Origin: Chloroflexota bacterium
Lineage (GTDB): Bacteria > Chloroflexota > Anaerolineae > Caldilineales > Caldilineaceae
DNA: 64,000 nucleotides
Direction of reading: 5' to 3'
Assembly: GCA_003577005.1 (NCBI GenBank)
Contig: QEUW01000001.1
Span: 1-64,000 of the forward strand
In this document: positions 23,969 to 34,015 of the stretch, in pieces
Numbering within the stretch: position 1 is the stretch's first letter
Layout: each line of letters begins with the position of its first letter
Notes under the pieces: generated by a model
Told to the model about the DNA's origin: nothing
The model's input: only the letters and a program-made list of their open reading frames with translations
The model's database searches: none
Position numbers and translations under genes: made by a program

Positions 23969-26459
23969 CTCGCCCCGCCGGTCGTAAGGTCATCTTATAG
24001 TGGGTTGCCTTGTGCACCGCCTCCTCGCTCCACGGTATCGCATGGTACGCCCCCTCGCGCCAGAGGATGATCTGGTCGTCATAGTGCTGGCTCAGCGGGT
24101 GGCCCGATTGCCCCACATTGGTAACGCTGGCGCCGCGATCCCACACCCCAACCTCGAAGATCTGGCGGTAATTGGCCGCCACTTGCACAAGGCCCAGCGG
24201 CACCTGGAGCGGATGGCGAGTGACATGGGGCGATGTGCCGTCACCGCCCACCGGAAAGGGCCCCCGGTTGAAGAGATTTTGCAGCAGGCGAACGCTCCCC
24301 AGTGGATGCACAAAGCGCACCTGGTGCAGCCGCCCCCAGGCCCAAAGACGGGTCACATCGCCCGTATGGCGGCGCAATTGTTTGACCGACCGCGCCAGCG
24401 CCTCCTGCAGCAGATCCTCGCGCGTGCGCTGGCGACCCGTTGCCACATCGAGATACCAGATCGAGCGCTCGTGTTCGTTGAGCAACGCCAATAAGTGGGT
24501 AGCGGCGCGCCAGAAAAAGCCATGGATCAGAAAGAGCGGGTTGCTGCTGACGCCAAAATAACCGGCCTTGGCAGCCGCCAGCTTGTCGCCAAAGGTCATC
24601 TCCAGCAGCGTGGTAAGCAGATAGTGAAAGACTGTGGCGGCGTCGCTTTCCGCATCCATACGAAAATTCCATTTGCGCAGCGCCGTGAGCGCGGCCTTCT
24701 CCCAGGGGTCTTCGCTGTTGATAAGGGTCAGCCACGGGGTCAGCGCCTGGGCATACTTGCTAAAGGTGTCGATCTGCATCTCCTCCATATCGCGGATCGT
24801 GTAGCGCTCTTTCTCGCCGAGACGCTCCTCGATGCGGGCCGCCCGCCAGCCGGGGTCAAACTCGACACCCAGGAAGTAGGGGTAATCATCACCCACCATC
24901 TTGTTGTTGGCGGTCACAATTTTGCCCGAGGGTGGGTTGTACAGTCGGGGCAACTCGGCAGCAGGAATATAGCCAGACCACTCGTAGGCATCGCTCCAAC
25001 CAGCCGCCGGCGTCAGGCCGAGGTTGCGGTCGCGGATGGGCATGCGCCCGGCCAACAGATAGCCGATGTTGCCAGCGGCATCGGCAAAGGTAACATTTTG
25101 CGGCGGAGTGGCCCAATCCTCCAGCGCCGCGCAGAATTCATCCCAGTTGGTCGCCCGGTTCAAGCGGAGCACCGCACGCACCGCTTGGCCGGGCTCATGA
25201 CCGACCCAACGCAAGGCCAGAGGAGCGGTCCGCAGGTCAGATTGCACCGGCTCGCCTGGCTGATTTGCCGTTTCTCTGCCCAGCGGGGTAATCAGCCCAC
25301 TGATCAGCGGGCCGTGACGCGTGATGATGACCCGCTCCACATGCGGCTGGCCGCGGTGCACTTGAATCACCTCCTCGACCACCTCTGCTGCCTCCCACGC
25401 ACCGTTGTACTCGAAGCGAGTGGGGTCATCGGGATGAGGGCGTTCGATATAGAGATCCTGCACATCGACCAGGGCATTGGTCATGCCCCAGGCGATGTCG
25501 GCGTTGTGCCCGATCACGACGCCTGGGGCGCCGGGAAACGAAGCGCCGCTGACTTCAAAATCGGGACAGACCAGGTGGTTTTCGAAAAAGAGGGTGGGGA
25601 TCGTGATAGCCAGATGGGTGTCGTTGGCTAACAGCGGGCGCCGGTTGAGGCTGGCCTTGGGCGCCACTACCCAACTATTGCTGCCGTGGCCACCCGGTTG
25701 GACGCCCAGCCATTCTTTCACCTGTTCGTACTGGCTCAAGAGCAGCCCCGCCGTGGAAAGGAGGCGCGTCACGGTTTCGCTGCCGGCGCCCTCCAGGATG
25801 ATGGGGTTTTGCCCCGGATAGTCCGCCTCCAGTTCGGCGGCGGCAACCGGGTCGAGCTGGTGGAGCAGCCGCAGACGGGTCAGCTCGCTCTCCCAGTTGA
25901 CACTCAGGCCCCAGCTTAGCACTTTTGAATGGGCCAGGGTATCGAGCGCGCTCCAGGGCTTGGGCTGTACCCGTAGCAAGTTGAATTCGGCGGCCAGCCG
26001 GCCCGGTCGCGCGGCGATATAGCTGTTGACGCCCTGTGCGTACCAATCAAGCGCCTGGCGGGTGTCGCCGTCCAGTTGCGCCAGTTCACGTTCGGCGGCG
26101 CGCCAAAAGCCGATGATGCGGCTAAAACGGTCGGCCTCCAGGGCGGCGACGCCAAAGAGTTCGGCCAGTGCCCCGCGGGCGATGCGGCGGTTCTGCTCCA
26201 TCTGCCAGAGCCGCTCTTGGGCATGGACAAAACCCTGGGCACGCCAGAGATCGGCCTGGCTCTGGGCATAGATATGGGGGATGCCATGTTTGTCGCGCCG
26301 GACCTCGACCGGCTGGTCGAGACATTCCAGCGCCAAATCACCGTCCAGGTTTGGCGTACACCGCTGGATCAACCACCAGTACAGGTAAAAAAGGAACCCG
26401 CCGCCAACAATCAGTGCAAAGAGCAAGAATCCTAAAACATAAGTCAAAAACGAGGCCAT
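23961..26459 (-). CDS. Penicillin acylase family protein (Ntn hydrolase), membrane anchored
   Basis: 832 residues. One N-terminal helix (about 5-28) anchors it; the rest is outside. The A-chain region includes VRRDKHGIPHIYAQSQADLW and FVHAQERLWQMEQNRR. The autoprocessing site with the nucleophile is GGHGSNSWVVAP, where the Ser after HG becomes the new N-terminus of the B chain. Other family motifs follow: LLANDTHLAITIPTLFFENH and GVVIGHNADIAWGMTNALVD. Family members hydrolyse amides such as penicillins, cephalosporins or acyl-homoserine lactones; the natural substrate here is unknown. It is the first gene of a pair with the LysE exporter. Word-type repeats lie upstream. Confidence 0.93.
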   Translation of the reverse strand: MASFLTYVLGFLLFALIVGGGFLFYLYWWLIQRCTPNLDGDLALECLDQPVEVRRDKHGIPHIYAQSQADLWRAQGFVHAQERLWQMEQNRRIARGALAELFGVAALEADRFSRIIGFWRAAERELAQLDGDTRQALDWYAQGVNSYIAARPGRLAAEFNLLRVQPKPWSALDTLAHSKVLSWGLSVNWESELTRLRLLHQLDPVAAAELEADYPGQNPIILEGAGSETVTRLLSTAGLLLSQYEQVKEWLGVQPGGHGSNSWVVAPKASLNRRPLLANDTHLAITIPTLFFENHLVCPDFEVSGASFPGAPGVVIGHNADIAWGMTNALVDVQDLYIERPHPDDPTRFEYNGAWEAAEVVEEVIQVHRGQPHVERVIITRHGPLISGLITPLGRETANQPGEPVQSDLRTAPLALRWVGHEPGQAVRAVLRLNRATNWDEFCAALEDWATPPQNVTFADAAGNIGYLLAGRMPIRDRNLGLTPAAGWSDAYEWSGYIPAAELPRLYNPPSGKIVTANNKMVGDDYPYFLGVEFDPGWRAARIEERLGEKERYTIRDMEEMQIDTFSKYAQALTPWLTLINSEDPWEKAALTALRKWNFRMDAESDAATVFHYLLTTLLEMTFGDKLAAAKAGYFGVSSNPLFLIHGFFWRAATHLLALLNEHERSIWYLDVATGRQRTREDLLQEALARSVKQLRRHTGDVTRLWAWGRLHQVRFVHPLGSVRLLQNLFNRGPFPVGGDGTSPHVTRHPLQVPLGLVQVAANYRQIFEVGVWDRGASVTNVGQSGHPLSQHYDDQIILWREGAYHAIPWSEEAVHKATHYKMTLRPAGRDG

Positions 26460-26497
26460 GTTTGCCTATTATCCATTGTTCACGGTCAGCTCTGAGC

Positions 26498-26626
26498 TAT
26501 CAACGGATTGTGGAAACGGATTGAACAGATACTGGCTGTACAAAATCCGTTCCCAATCTGGTACATTGGAACGGATTCATACTATCGCATCCGCTGAATC
26601 CGTTCCCCTAATCCGTTGACAGTATC
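26498..26626. repeat. AACGGATT-word multi-stem repeat
   Basis: The left arm TCAACGGATT-GTGG-AAACGGATTGAACAG (from 26499) pairs with the right arm CTGAATCCGTTCCCC-TAATCCGTTGA (to 26620). An inner hairpin AATCCGTTCCCA with TTGGAACGGATT lies at about 26544-26577. The word AACGGATT or its complement occurs six times, giving a branched structure. It lies in front of the acylase gene. Confidence 0.7.
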
Positions 26627-26643
26627 TCCTCAATGATAACGAA

Positions 26644-26729
26644 GTAGAAGTTACGCAGTTGGCTTGGCCCTCAAGAGGTGCGATGCACTTCCAAAGTGCG
26701 TTGCACCTGAGCAAGTGCGTGACTCCTAC
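26644..26729. repeat. GGTGC-type hairpin nested in an outer inverted repeat, copy 3
   Basis: Inner arms AGGTGCGATGCACTT (26676-26690) and AAGTGCGTTGCACCT (26694-26708). Outer arms 26644-26661 and 26712-26729 match at 15 of 18 positions. It lies 13 bases downstream of the kinase-like gene and could also act as its terminator. Confidence 0.75.
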
Positions 26730-26741
26730 AAAAATCGTGCT

Positions 26742-27566
26742 CTACAGAGCATCAAAGAGTCTTTCCAGGTACGCCAGTAGATGAGGCTCTTCCTCAACAA
26801 TTCTTTCTTCCAGGCGCGCCGCTGTAATCGGGATCAACCATTGACGCAGAGCGTCATTACCATCTGAGCGCCAGCGCCGGTAATTGTACAGGTAGACCCC
26901 GCGCATGATCCAGCGCACGGCCTGCGCCGCCGTGAACCACACCACGCCGTCAGGCGCGCTGCCAAAGCGGATAAGCAGGAGCGTGCGGGCGACATCTGCC
27001 AAAGGGTGGCCGTGGGTGGCATCATTCCAATCGATGATCACAGGGCCCTGCGTCGTCTCCAGAATGTTGTCGGGATGAAAGTCGCCGTGGCAGAGACAAT
27101 CGCTATCGGGCAATTGCTGCAACGTTGCCAGCACCTTGGGACGCAGCTGGGGAAACAAAGGGGCAGCCCGCTCAATCTTTCGGATCAGGCGGGCGCGCTG
27201 GGCGGGTAAGGTCGGCGCCGGGCGACCGTGCATATCCGCGTGTAACCGCGCCATCAGCCGGGCGATGGGCACGAGCCGCCACGGTCGCCGGGTAAGAATT
27301 TGTAGCAGCGACACCCCATCAATTCGCTCATAGAGGATGCCATAGCGGCCACCGACCGTCACAACCTGGTCGATGGCGGGCGCCCGCAGACCGGTCGCAC
27401 AGACCTTGCGCGCCACATCGGCCTCATGTTCCACTGAACTCTGAGAAAAGTGAGGCAGAAAGAGCTTGAGCACCCAGCCTGGCTCCCACGCATAGACTTC
27501 GGCTGTACGGCCGCGGGCCAGCGGCGTTCCCAGGTCAGCAAGCGTTGGGGCTGGTTTGTCGATCAC
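26742..27566 (-). CDS. Aminoglycoside-phosphotransferase-like kinase
   Basis: 274 residues of the APH/choline kinase fold. Motifs: the N-lobe GRTAEVYAWEPGWVLKLF (ATP-binding Lys), the Brenner motif CLCHGDFHPDNIL with the catalytic Asp, and VIIDWNDATHGHPLADVART with the metal-binding Asp. Probably phosphorylates a small molecule; the family includes resistance enzymes, homoserine and methylthioribose kinases, so this is not evidence of drug resistance. It is a single gene, divergent from the PuuD-like gene by 275 bases in which no clear element is seen. Confidence 0.9.
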   Translation of the reverse strand: MIDKPAPTLADLGTPLARGRTAEVYAWEPGWVLKLFLPHFSQSSVEHEADVARKVCATGLRAPAIDQVVTVGGRYGILYERIDGVSLLQILTRRPWRLVPIARLMARLHADMHGRPAPTLPAQRARLIRKIERAAPLFPQLRPKVLATLQQLPDSDCLCHGDFHPDNILETTQGPVIIDWNDATHGHPLADVARTLLLIRFGSAPDGVVWFTAAQAVRWIMRGVYLYNYRRWRSDGNDALRQWLIPITAARLEERIVEEEPHLLAYLERLFDAL

Positions 27567-27841
27567 CGCGTTGGCTCCGCATATCGTTGGAGATGGACCA
27601 TTTGAGTTTCACAGGGGCCTTCCCAGAAAACACGCCTGATTGAGAAAGTGTCCAGCGGATGAGATTGTATCACTATTCCCCACTTTCACCGCAACTGCAT
27701 GTAGAAGCTTATCCGAGGTCTGAAGCACCCTCGCCGGCGCGCTTGAACGTAAAAACAAGAGATGAATCGGATTCGTGATATACTGAAGGGGCTGGTGACG
27801 AACGTTTCAATCTTCAACCGATCACACAAATTTGACTGACG

Positions 27842-28642
27842 ATGCCCGCACGATCATTTGCTGAACTGACGATTGGCATTACAGTGCGCCACGGCGCCCC
27901 GGAATGGGTGCAGAGGAATACAAAAAATTATCTCAACATCCTGGCCGAATATGGGGTGCGGAGCGTGATCCTGGCGCCGGACGTGCCGGTCGCGTTCACC
28001 GACGACACCCACTTTTATCCCGATGCAGCAGGCCGGTTGCCGGTTGAGGTGCTCGACCGGCTCGATGGGCTGATCTTTTCAGGCGGCGGCGATGTGGACC
28101 CGAAGTACTTTGGCGAGCCACTCAACGGCGCCGACCCGGCCTCCATCGACCTGAAACGGGATGAACTAGAACTCCATCTGGGCCAGGCGGCGCTGGCGCA
28201 AGACCTGCCCATCTTTGGCATCTGCCGCGGTTGCCAGGTGCTCAACGTAGCTGCTGGCGGCAAAATGGTGCAGCATTTTGACCATCACCGTTCGACGCCG
28301 GAAGCAACGCGCTACCATGATGTGGTCTTTATCGACCAGAGCCGGCTGCGCCAGATCGTCGGCCAGAACGTCCTCAGGGTCAACACTTTTCACCACCAGG
28401 GTCTGGACCATGCTACACTGGCGCCCCTTTTCACTCCAGCGGCGGTTGCCCAGCCGGACAATTGGCTCATCGAGGCGTACGAGAGCCCTAGCCACCGCTG
28501 GGTCGTGGGTGTGCAGTGGCACCCGGAACGCAGCTTTGAGTTAGAAACTGGGCACCGGCGGCTGTGGGAGAGTTTTCTTAGTGCATCGGCAACGTACCGC
28601 CAGCAGAGGGCTCATTTTGACTATGCGAATCGAACGCTTTGA
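27842..28642 (+). CDS. Gamma-glutamyl-gamma-aminobutyrate hydrolase (PuuD-like, class I amidotransferase fold)
   Basis: 266 residues. Peptidase C26 fold: SGGGDVDPKYFGEP loop, the nucleophile elbow ICRGCQVLNVAAGG (Cys), VNTFHHQGLD, and the His-Glu pair in VQWHPERSFE. It hydrolyses gamma-glutamyl amides such as gamma-glutamyl-GABA in putrescine breakdown; in other contexts homologues handle gamma-glutamyl amines. The last 20 bases overlap the start of queA on the same strand, so the two genes are probably translated in sequence. No other Puu gene is near. Confidence 0.92.
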   Translation: MPARSFAELTIGITVRHGAPEWVQRNTKNYLNILAEYGVRSVILAPDVPVAFTDDTHFYPDAAGRLPVEVLDRLDGLIFSGGGDVDPKYFGEPLNGADPASIDLKRDELELHLGQAALAQDLPIFGICRGCQVLNVAAGGKMVQHFDHHRSTPEATRYHDVVFIDQSRLRQIVGQNVLRVNTFHHQGLDHATLAPLFTPAAVAQPDNWLIEAYESPSHRWVVGVQWHPERSFELETGHRRLWESFLSASATYRQQRAHFDYANRTL

Positions 28643-29765
28643 TTACGATTTGCCACCCTCTTTCATCGCCCAGGCGCCCGCCGAACCACGGGACAGCAGC
28701 CGCCTTCTTGTGTTGCATCGGGCTGATGGCCGCATCGAGCATCGTGTTTTCCGCAATATTGGCGATTATCTTCGACCGGGCGATCTGCTCGTCGCCAATG
28801 ACAGCCGGGTCCTGCCTGCTCGCCTCCACGGTCATAAGCAGCGACCCGCTGGCCGCGGGGGCGCCGTTGAGATCTTTCTTCTGCGCCAGTTGGATGAGGC
28901 CGGGCAGGAGTGGGAGTGTCTGGTGCGTGGCAAGGGGCTGCGCGAGGGAGTAATTGTGGAGATCGAGAGATTGAGAGATTCAGAGACTGCACTAACCTCC
29001 CAATCTCCCAATCTCTCAATCTCCGCTCAAATTACTACCGTCCATGAATCAGGCACGCGCACGGTCCGCTTTGCCGAACCGATCACGCCCTACCTTGGTG
29101 AACTGGGGGAGATCCCGCTGCCGCCCTACATCACCGGCTACACAGGCGACCGCGAACGCTACCAGACGGTCTATAGCCGGCCAGAAGGGAGCGCCGCCGC
29201 CCCCACCGCCGGTCTCCATTTTACATCAGAGTTGCTGATACGCCTGCGCAATCAGGGCGTACACTTTGACACGACAACGCTCCACGTTGGGCTGGACACC
29301 TTCAAGCCAGTGACGGTGGAGAACATCGAGGAGCACCGGATCCATACCGAGTGGGCCGAATTGGCCGCCGATACCGCCCGCCGTATCAACGAAGTCACCC
29401 TGCAGGGTGGGCGAATCGTAGCCGTCGGCACCACGACCGCTCGCACGCTCGAATGGGCGGCCACAGCTGCGCAGGGTCTCGACCCCTATGATATGCGCGC
29501 CTGCCCCTGGCAACGCGTGGCCGCCTTCACGGGCAATGTCGCACTCTTTATCCGGCCAGGCTATCGCTTCCGCGCAGTGGATGCGCTGGTTACCAACTTC
29601 CATCTGCCCCGTTCCACGCTCTTGTTGATGGTCAGCGCCTTTGTGGGCCAGGCGCATCCTGAGGATATGGACGCCGGACGACAAATACTGCTGGAAACCT
29701 ACGAGGAAGCCAAACGAATGGGCTATCGGTTCTTTAGCTTTGGCGACGCCATGTTGATCTTGTGA
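28623..29765 (+). CDS. queA: S-adenosylmethionine:tRNA ribosyltransferase-isomerase with in-frame repeat insertion
   Basis: Makes epoxyqueuosine in tRNA from SAM and preQ1-tRNA. Motifs: RFDYDLPPSFIAQAPAEPRD, LLVANDSRVLPARL, GEIPLPPYI, AAPTAGLHFT, HVGLDTFKPV and TNFHLPRSTLLLMVSAF. Start is ATG 28623 (MRIERFDYDLP), inside the end of the PuuD-like gene. The protein has 380 residues, while QueA is usually about 340-356. The extra length lies after residues 110-115, where a word-type hairpin (28958-29024) is read in frame as EIERLRDSETALTSQSPNLS. The insert sits in the small beta domain between conserved blocks, and the rest of the protein is intact. Confidence 0.95.
   Translation: MRIERFDYDLPPSFIAQAPAEPRDSSRLLVLHRADGRIEHRVFRNIGDYLRPGDLLVANDSRVLPARLHGHKQRPAGRGGAVEIFLLRQLDEAGQEWECLVRGKGLREGVIVEIERLRDSETALTSQSPNLSISAQITTVHESGTRTVRFAEPITPYLGELGEIPLPPYITGYTGDRERYQTVYSRPEGSAAAPTAGLHFTSELLIRLRNQGVHFDTTTLHVGLDTFKPVTVENIEEHRIHTEWAELAADTARRINEVTLQGGRIVAVGTTTARTLEWAATAAQGLDPYDMRACPWQRVAAFTGNVALFIRPGYRFRAVDALVTNFHLPRSTLLLMVSAFVGQAHPEDMDAGRQILLETYEEAKRMGYRFFSFGDAMLIL
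28958..29024. repeat. Octamer-word hairpin inside queA
   Basis: The left arm 28958-28980 (GGAGATC/GAGAGATT/GAGAGATT) and the right arm 29002-29024 (AATCTCCC/AATCTCTC/AATCTCC) match at 21 of 23 positions as an inverted repeat around 21 bases. The words are those of the intergenic hairpins at 10614-10721 and 55371-55421. It is translated in frame without a stop codon. Confidence 0.85.
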
Positions 29766-29784
29766 AAGAATCTCAGAATCACCC

Positions 29785-30864
29785 CTAATTATAACTACGC
29801 GAAATATCAATCACCACCTTGACCACGCGATCACTATATGCCGCATTCATGGCAAAGGCTTCTGGTGTCCGCTCCAGTGGAAAGCGGTGGCTGATAACGC
29901 CGTTGAGATCGACCATGCCCGTCTGCGCCAGGTGGATGGCGCGCGCATAGGTGTGTTTCATCCGCCGGGCCGCCCGCAGGGTCAGCCCTTTGCGGCGGAT
30001 GGTCGAGTGCTTCACCTCCATCCGATCTGAGCTGGGGATGCCCACGAGCACCAGCCGCCCGCCTAGCCGCGCCATCTCCGCCGCCCACTGCACCGAGTGG
30101 TCTGCCCAGGCGGCCTCGACGGCGACATCCACCCCGCGGCCACCGGTTGCTTGCAACACCGTTTGGACGGGGTCAGCCTCCTGAAAATTGATGGGCGCGC
30201 CGCCATACCGTTCAGCAACCTGAAGACGCCAGGGAAACTGGTCCACGACAAAGACCGGGTCAGCGCCCGATAACCGCGCTAATTGCAGGAGGTAGAGACC
30301 AATGTTTCCTGCGCCCAGAATGGCAACGCTGTTGGCAACCCGAATCCGGGCCAGGTCGATAGCGTGGATGGCAATCCCTAACGGTTCGAGCAACGCGGCG
30401 CCAGCGTCGTCAATGCTGTCGGGGATGGGAAAACAGGTGTGCGCGGGCATGAGCATGTATTCGCACAGGCTGCCGTCATCGGGAAAGGAGCCGCAGAAGT
30501 GGAGCCGGTGGCAGAGATTGGGGTGCCCGTGTTCGCACATTTCGCAGCGCCCACAGGGTTGGGCCGGGTCAACGGCGACGCGTGTCCCCGGCAAGAGCGG
30601 CGCAAAATTACCGTCTGCCGCATCGGGACCGACCGCATCGACCACTGCTCCAAACTCATGGCCCAGGATCAACGGCTGCTGGATCACTGTGTCACCAATA
30701 CGCCCATCAAGATAGCTGTGCAGATCGCTGCCACAGATGCCCACGGCCGTGACGCGCAGCAACGCCTGGCCGGGACCGGGCCGGCCTGGCAAGGGAAGCT
30801 GCTCAACACGCAGGTCACGCGGACCGTACAGGCGCACGGCTGTCATGGTTGAAGTTGTACTCAT
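29785..30864 (-). CDS. Zinc-dependent medium-chain dehydrogenase (threonine/sorbitol dehydrogenase type)
   Basis: 359 residues. Catalytic zinc ligands: Cys in [11 protein letters not shown], His-Glu in LGHEFG and Glu in ALLEPLG. The structural zinc loop [15 protein letters not shown] is complete. The Rossmann motif is [16 protein letters not shown]. It oxidises a sugar alcohol, sugar or amino alcohol with NAD(P); the substrate is unclear. AGGAAAC precedes ATG 30864. It faces queA convergently and begins a run of minus-strand catabolic genes. Confidence 0.92.
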   Translation of the reverse strand: MSTTSTMTAVRLYGPRDLRVEQLPLPGRPGPGQALLRVTAVGICGSDLHSYLDGRIGDTVIQQPLILGHEFGAVVDAVGPDAADGNFAPLLPGTRVAVDPAQPCGRCEMCEHGHPNLCHRLHFCGSFPDDGSLCEYMLMPAHTCFPIPDSIDDAGAALLEPLGIAIHAIDLARIRVANSVAILGAGNIGLYLLQLARLSGADPVFVVDQFPWRLQVAERYGGAPINFQEADPVQTVLQATGGRGVDVAVEAAWADHSVQWAAEMARLGGRLVLVGIPSSDRMEVKHSTIRRKGLTLRAARRMKHTYARAIHLAQTGMVDLNGVISHRFPLERTPEAFAMNAAYSDRVVKVVIDISRSYN

Positions 30865-31055
30865 GGAAAGTTTCCTATGATGCCTATAACAATATCAATC
30901 TGGAGGTGCTGGACCTGAACGCCGATACTATGGCCGCAGCCACACCTCAGTACGCGATGGACATGGGAACCGTCAACTCTGAACGCGGCAAGGGCAACTT
31001 CAAAACGCCGCTGGATAATTCAGACGCCGCCCACGAGAAGGTCGTATCGCAATAG
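30849..31055 (+). pseudogene. Possible gene remnant, unrecognised
   Basis: A plus-strand open frame of 68 codons overlaps the start of the dehydrogenase. From about 30870 it has a protein-like composition: [20 protein letters not shown], then YAMDMGTVNSERGKGNFKTP and LDNSDAAHEKVVSQ. There is no ribosome site, and the start is a TTG within the neighbouring gene, so it may be the C-terminal end of a lost gene. I cannot assign a family. Confidence 0.25.
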
Positions 31056-31103
31056 CGCACAAAAGCCACCGCCACCGTCCAGTGTGGGTGATAGCGATGG
31101 CGC

Positions 31104-31541
31104 TTACCCCTGGGGTGAGACTTCGTGCGGCGCTTCCAACTGCGCTCGCACGCGCACCGGCGCCATGCGGATCAGCGTGGAGAACTCGGCGTTGAGCCGC
31201 TCAACTGTAAAGCCGATCATCTGGATGTCGTCCGCATACTTGGCAAGAAAGGCGGCGCGGTCGGCGGGTGGGGCTGGGTTGGGATCGACGTGCGCTTCCC
31301 CCATAAAGACCGCAAAGACTTCACCCGTAGGGTCCGTGTTGAAGTTGAGCGCTACCTTGGGGTTCTGGGCAATGTTGCGCAGCTTCTGCGCCTGCGGCTG
31401 CGACCAGATCAAGAAGGTGGCGCCATCCCACCAGAACCAGATGGGCGTGGGCTGGGGCATCCCATCTGCCCGCACCGTCGTCAGCCAGGCGATCTTTTCG
31501 TCGTGCAACAAGCGCTCCAACCGCTGATTAATCTCGACCAT
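31104..31541 (-). CDS. PPOX-class F420/FMN-dependent protein (Rv3369-like)
   Basis: 145 residues with the split-barrel flavin fold: RLERLLHDEKIAWLTTVRAD, GMPQPTPIWFWWDG, IWSQPQAQKLRNIAQNPKVA and a VFMGEAHV strand. The pattern fits the Rv3369-type subgroup that binds F420 or FMN. ATG 31541 (MVEINQRLERLL) is chosen, because the frame above it lies in a CCTCGTTCTCGT-word repeat. The gene follows an SDR gene by about 90 bases on the same strand. Reaction unknown, perhaps reduction of a conjugated lactone or quinone. Confidence 0.87.
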   Translation of the reverse strand: MVEINQRLERLLHDEKIAWLTTVRADGMPQPTPIWFWWDGATFLIWSQPQAQKLRNIAQNPKVALNFNTDPTGEVFAVFMGEAHVDPNPAPPADRAAFLAKYADDIQMIGFTVERLNAEFSTLIRMAPVRVRAQLEAPHEVSPQG

Positions 31542-31551
31542 GCGTCCACCC

Positions 31552-31620
31552 TTGCTCCCATCCTCGTCCTCGTTCTCGTTATTGAAAACCACTCAAGAGT
31601 ACGAGAACGAGGATGAGCAA
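31552..31620. repeat. CCTCGTTCTCGT-word hairpin
   Basis: The left part (TTGCTCCCATCCTCGTCCTC, 31552-31571, continued by GTTCTCGT) pairs with the right arm ACGAGAACGAGGATGAGCAA (31601-31620); the left arm has one extra word. It fills the gap between the SDR stop and the PPOX start codon. Confidence 0.7.
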
Positions 31621-31628
31621 CCACCCAA

Positions 31629-32435
31629 TCACCACACCGTATACCCTCCATCCACCACCAGGTCATGTCCCGTCACAAAATCAGACGCGGCGGCGGCAAG
31701 GAAGACGACCGCGCCTTGCAGATCGGTCACTTCACCCAGGCGAGCCATAGGCGTCAGCCGCTGCCATTCGGGGATCATCTGCTGGCCTTCCGGCGTCTGT
31801 GACAGGGTGTCCAGCAAAGGCGTGCGCATATAGCCGGGGCTGATGGCGTTGACGCGGATGCCCCGTGTGGCCCACTCAGCCGCCAGGCTCTTGCTCAGGT
31901 GGATGACACCGGCCTTGGCTGCGTTGTAAGCGGCCTGGTGTTGTGGCAGGTTGACAATCGTACCGGAGATGGAGGCGGTGTTGATGATCTTGCCGTACCC
32001 GGCCGGCAGCATGACCTGCGCCTCGTATTTGGCGCAGAGCCAGACGGCAGTTAGGTCCAGGTCGATGACCTGCCGCCACTCCGCCAGCGTCATGCTGTCG
32101 CTGTCTTGCCAGAGGCCGATACCAGCGTTGTTGACGCCGATAGTGAGTCTGCCCCATTTGTTCATGACCGCGGCGACCATCTGCTGTACTTGTTCTTCAT
32201 CGGTGACATCGGTGGCGAGAGCAAGGGCGTCGATGTTCTTTTGCACCAGTTCATGGGCCACGGTCTCGGCCCGTTCCGCCACCAGGTCCACGACGGCGAC
32301 GGCAGCGCCCGCTTCGCCCAAGGCATGGGCATAGGCGCGGCCAATGCCCTGCCCGCCGCCGGTGACGAGGGCGACGCGGCCATCGAGGCGAAAGCGGTCG
32401 AGGATAGGTGGGGCGTGAATCACAGGATCGTTCAT
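31629..32435 (-). CDS. Short-chain dehydrogenase/reductase
   Basis: 268 residues, classical [23 protein letters not shown] (cofactor), NNAGIG, catalytic Ser in [10 protein letters not shown] and [11 protein letters not shown] (YxxxK). The C-terminal [20 protein letters not shown] form is typical of sugar/polyol dehydrogenases of the gluconate 5-dehydrogenase group. The start lies 5 bases after the stop of the serine-hydrolase gene, so the two are co-transcribed. A polyol or sugar-acid role is inferred from the neighbouring dehydrogenases. Confidence 0.93.
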   Translation of the reverse strand: MNDPVIHAPPILDRFRLDGRVALVTGGGQGIGRAYAHALGEAGAAVAVVDLVAERAETVAHELVQKNIDALALATDVTDEEQVQQMVAAVMNKWGRLTIGVNNAGIGLWQDSDSMTLAEWRQVIDLDLTAVWLCAKYEAQVMLPAGYGKIINTASISGTIVNLPQHQAAYNAAKAGVIHLSKSLAAEWATRGIRVNAISPGYMRTPLLDTLSQTPEGQQMIPEWQRLTPMARLGEVTDLQGAVVFLAAAASDFVTGHDLVVDGGYTVW

Positions 32436-32440
32436 GGTAT

Positions 32441-33886
<1,446 letters not shown>

Positions 33887-33918
33887 AAGAATCGCTCCTT
33901 ACTTGCGATACGAGTAAA

Positions 33919-34014
33919 AACAGCAGCGACACGGAGAGCACAGAGGAGCCACCGAGCACACAGAGAAACCCTGTTCCGGCTGTCATCTCTGTGTGTCTCT
34001 ATGTCGCTGCTGTT
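33919..34014. repeat. CACAGAG-word hairpin, copy 2
   Basis: Outer arms AACAGCAGCGACACGGAG (33919-33936) and CTCTATGTCGCTGCTGTT (about 33997-34014) match at 16 of 18 positions. Inside are words GCACAGAGG, CACCGAGC and ACACAGAG, with ATCTCTGTG and TGTCTCTA on the other side. It ends two bases before the DUF3500 gene stop codon. Confidence 0.75.
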
Positions 34015-34015
34015 C

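Noticed and set aside
26742..27566. Aminoglycoside resistance gene
   Set aside because: The fold is APH-like, but the family is broad and nothing in the context points to drug resistance.
29226..29810. 195-codon minus-strand open frame
   Set aside because: It is antisense to queA and follows its codon pattern; no motif is seen.
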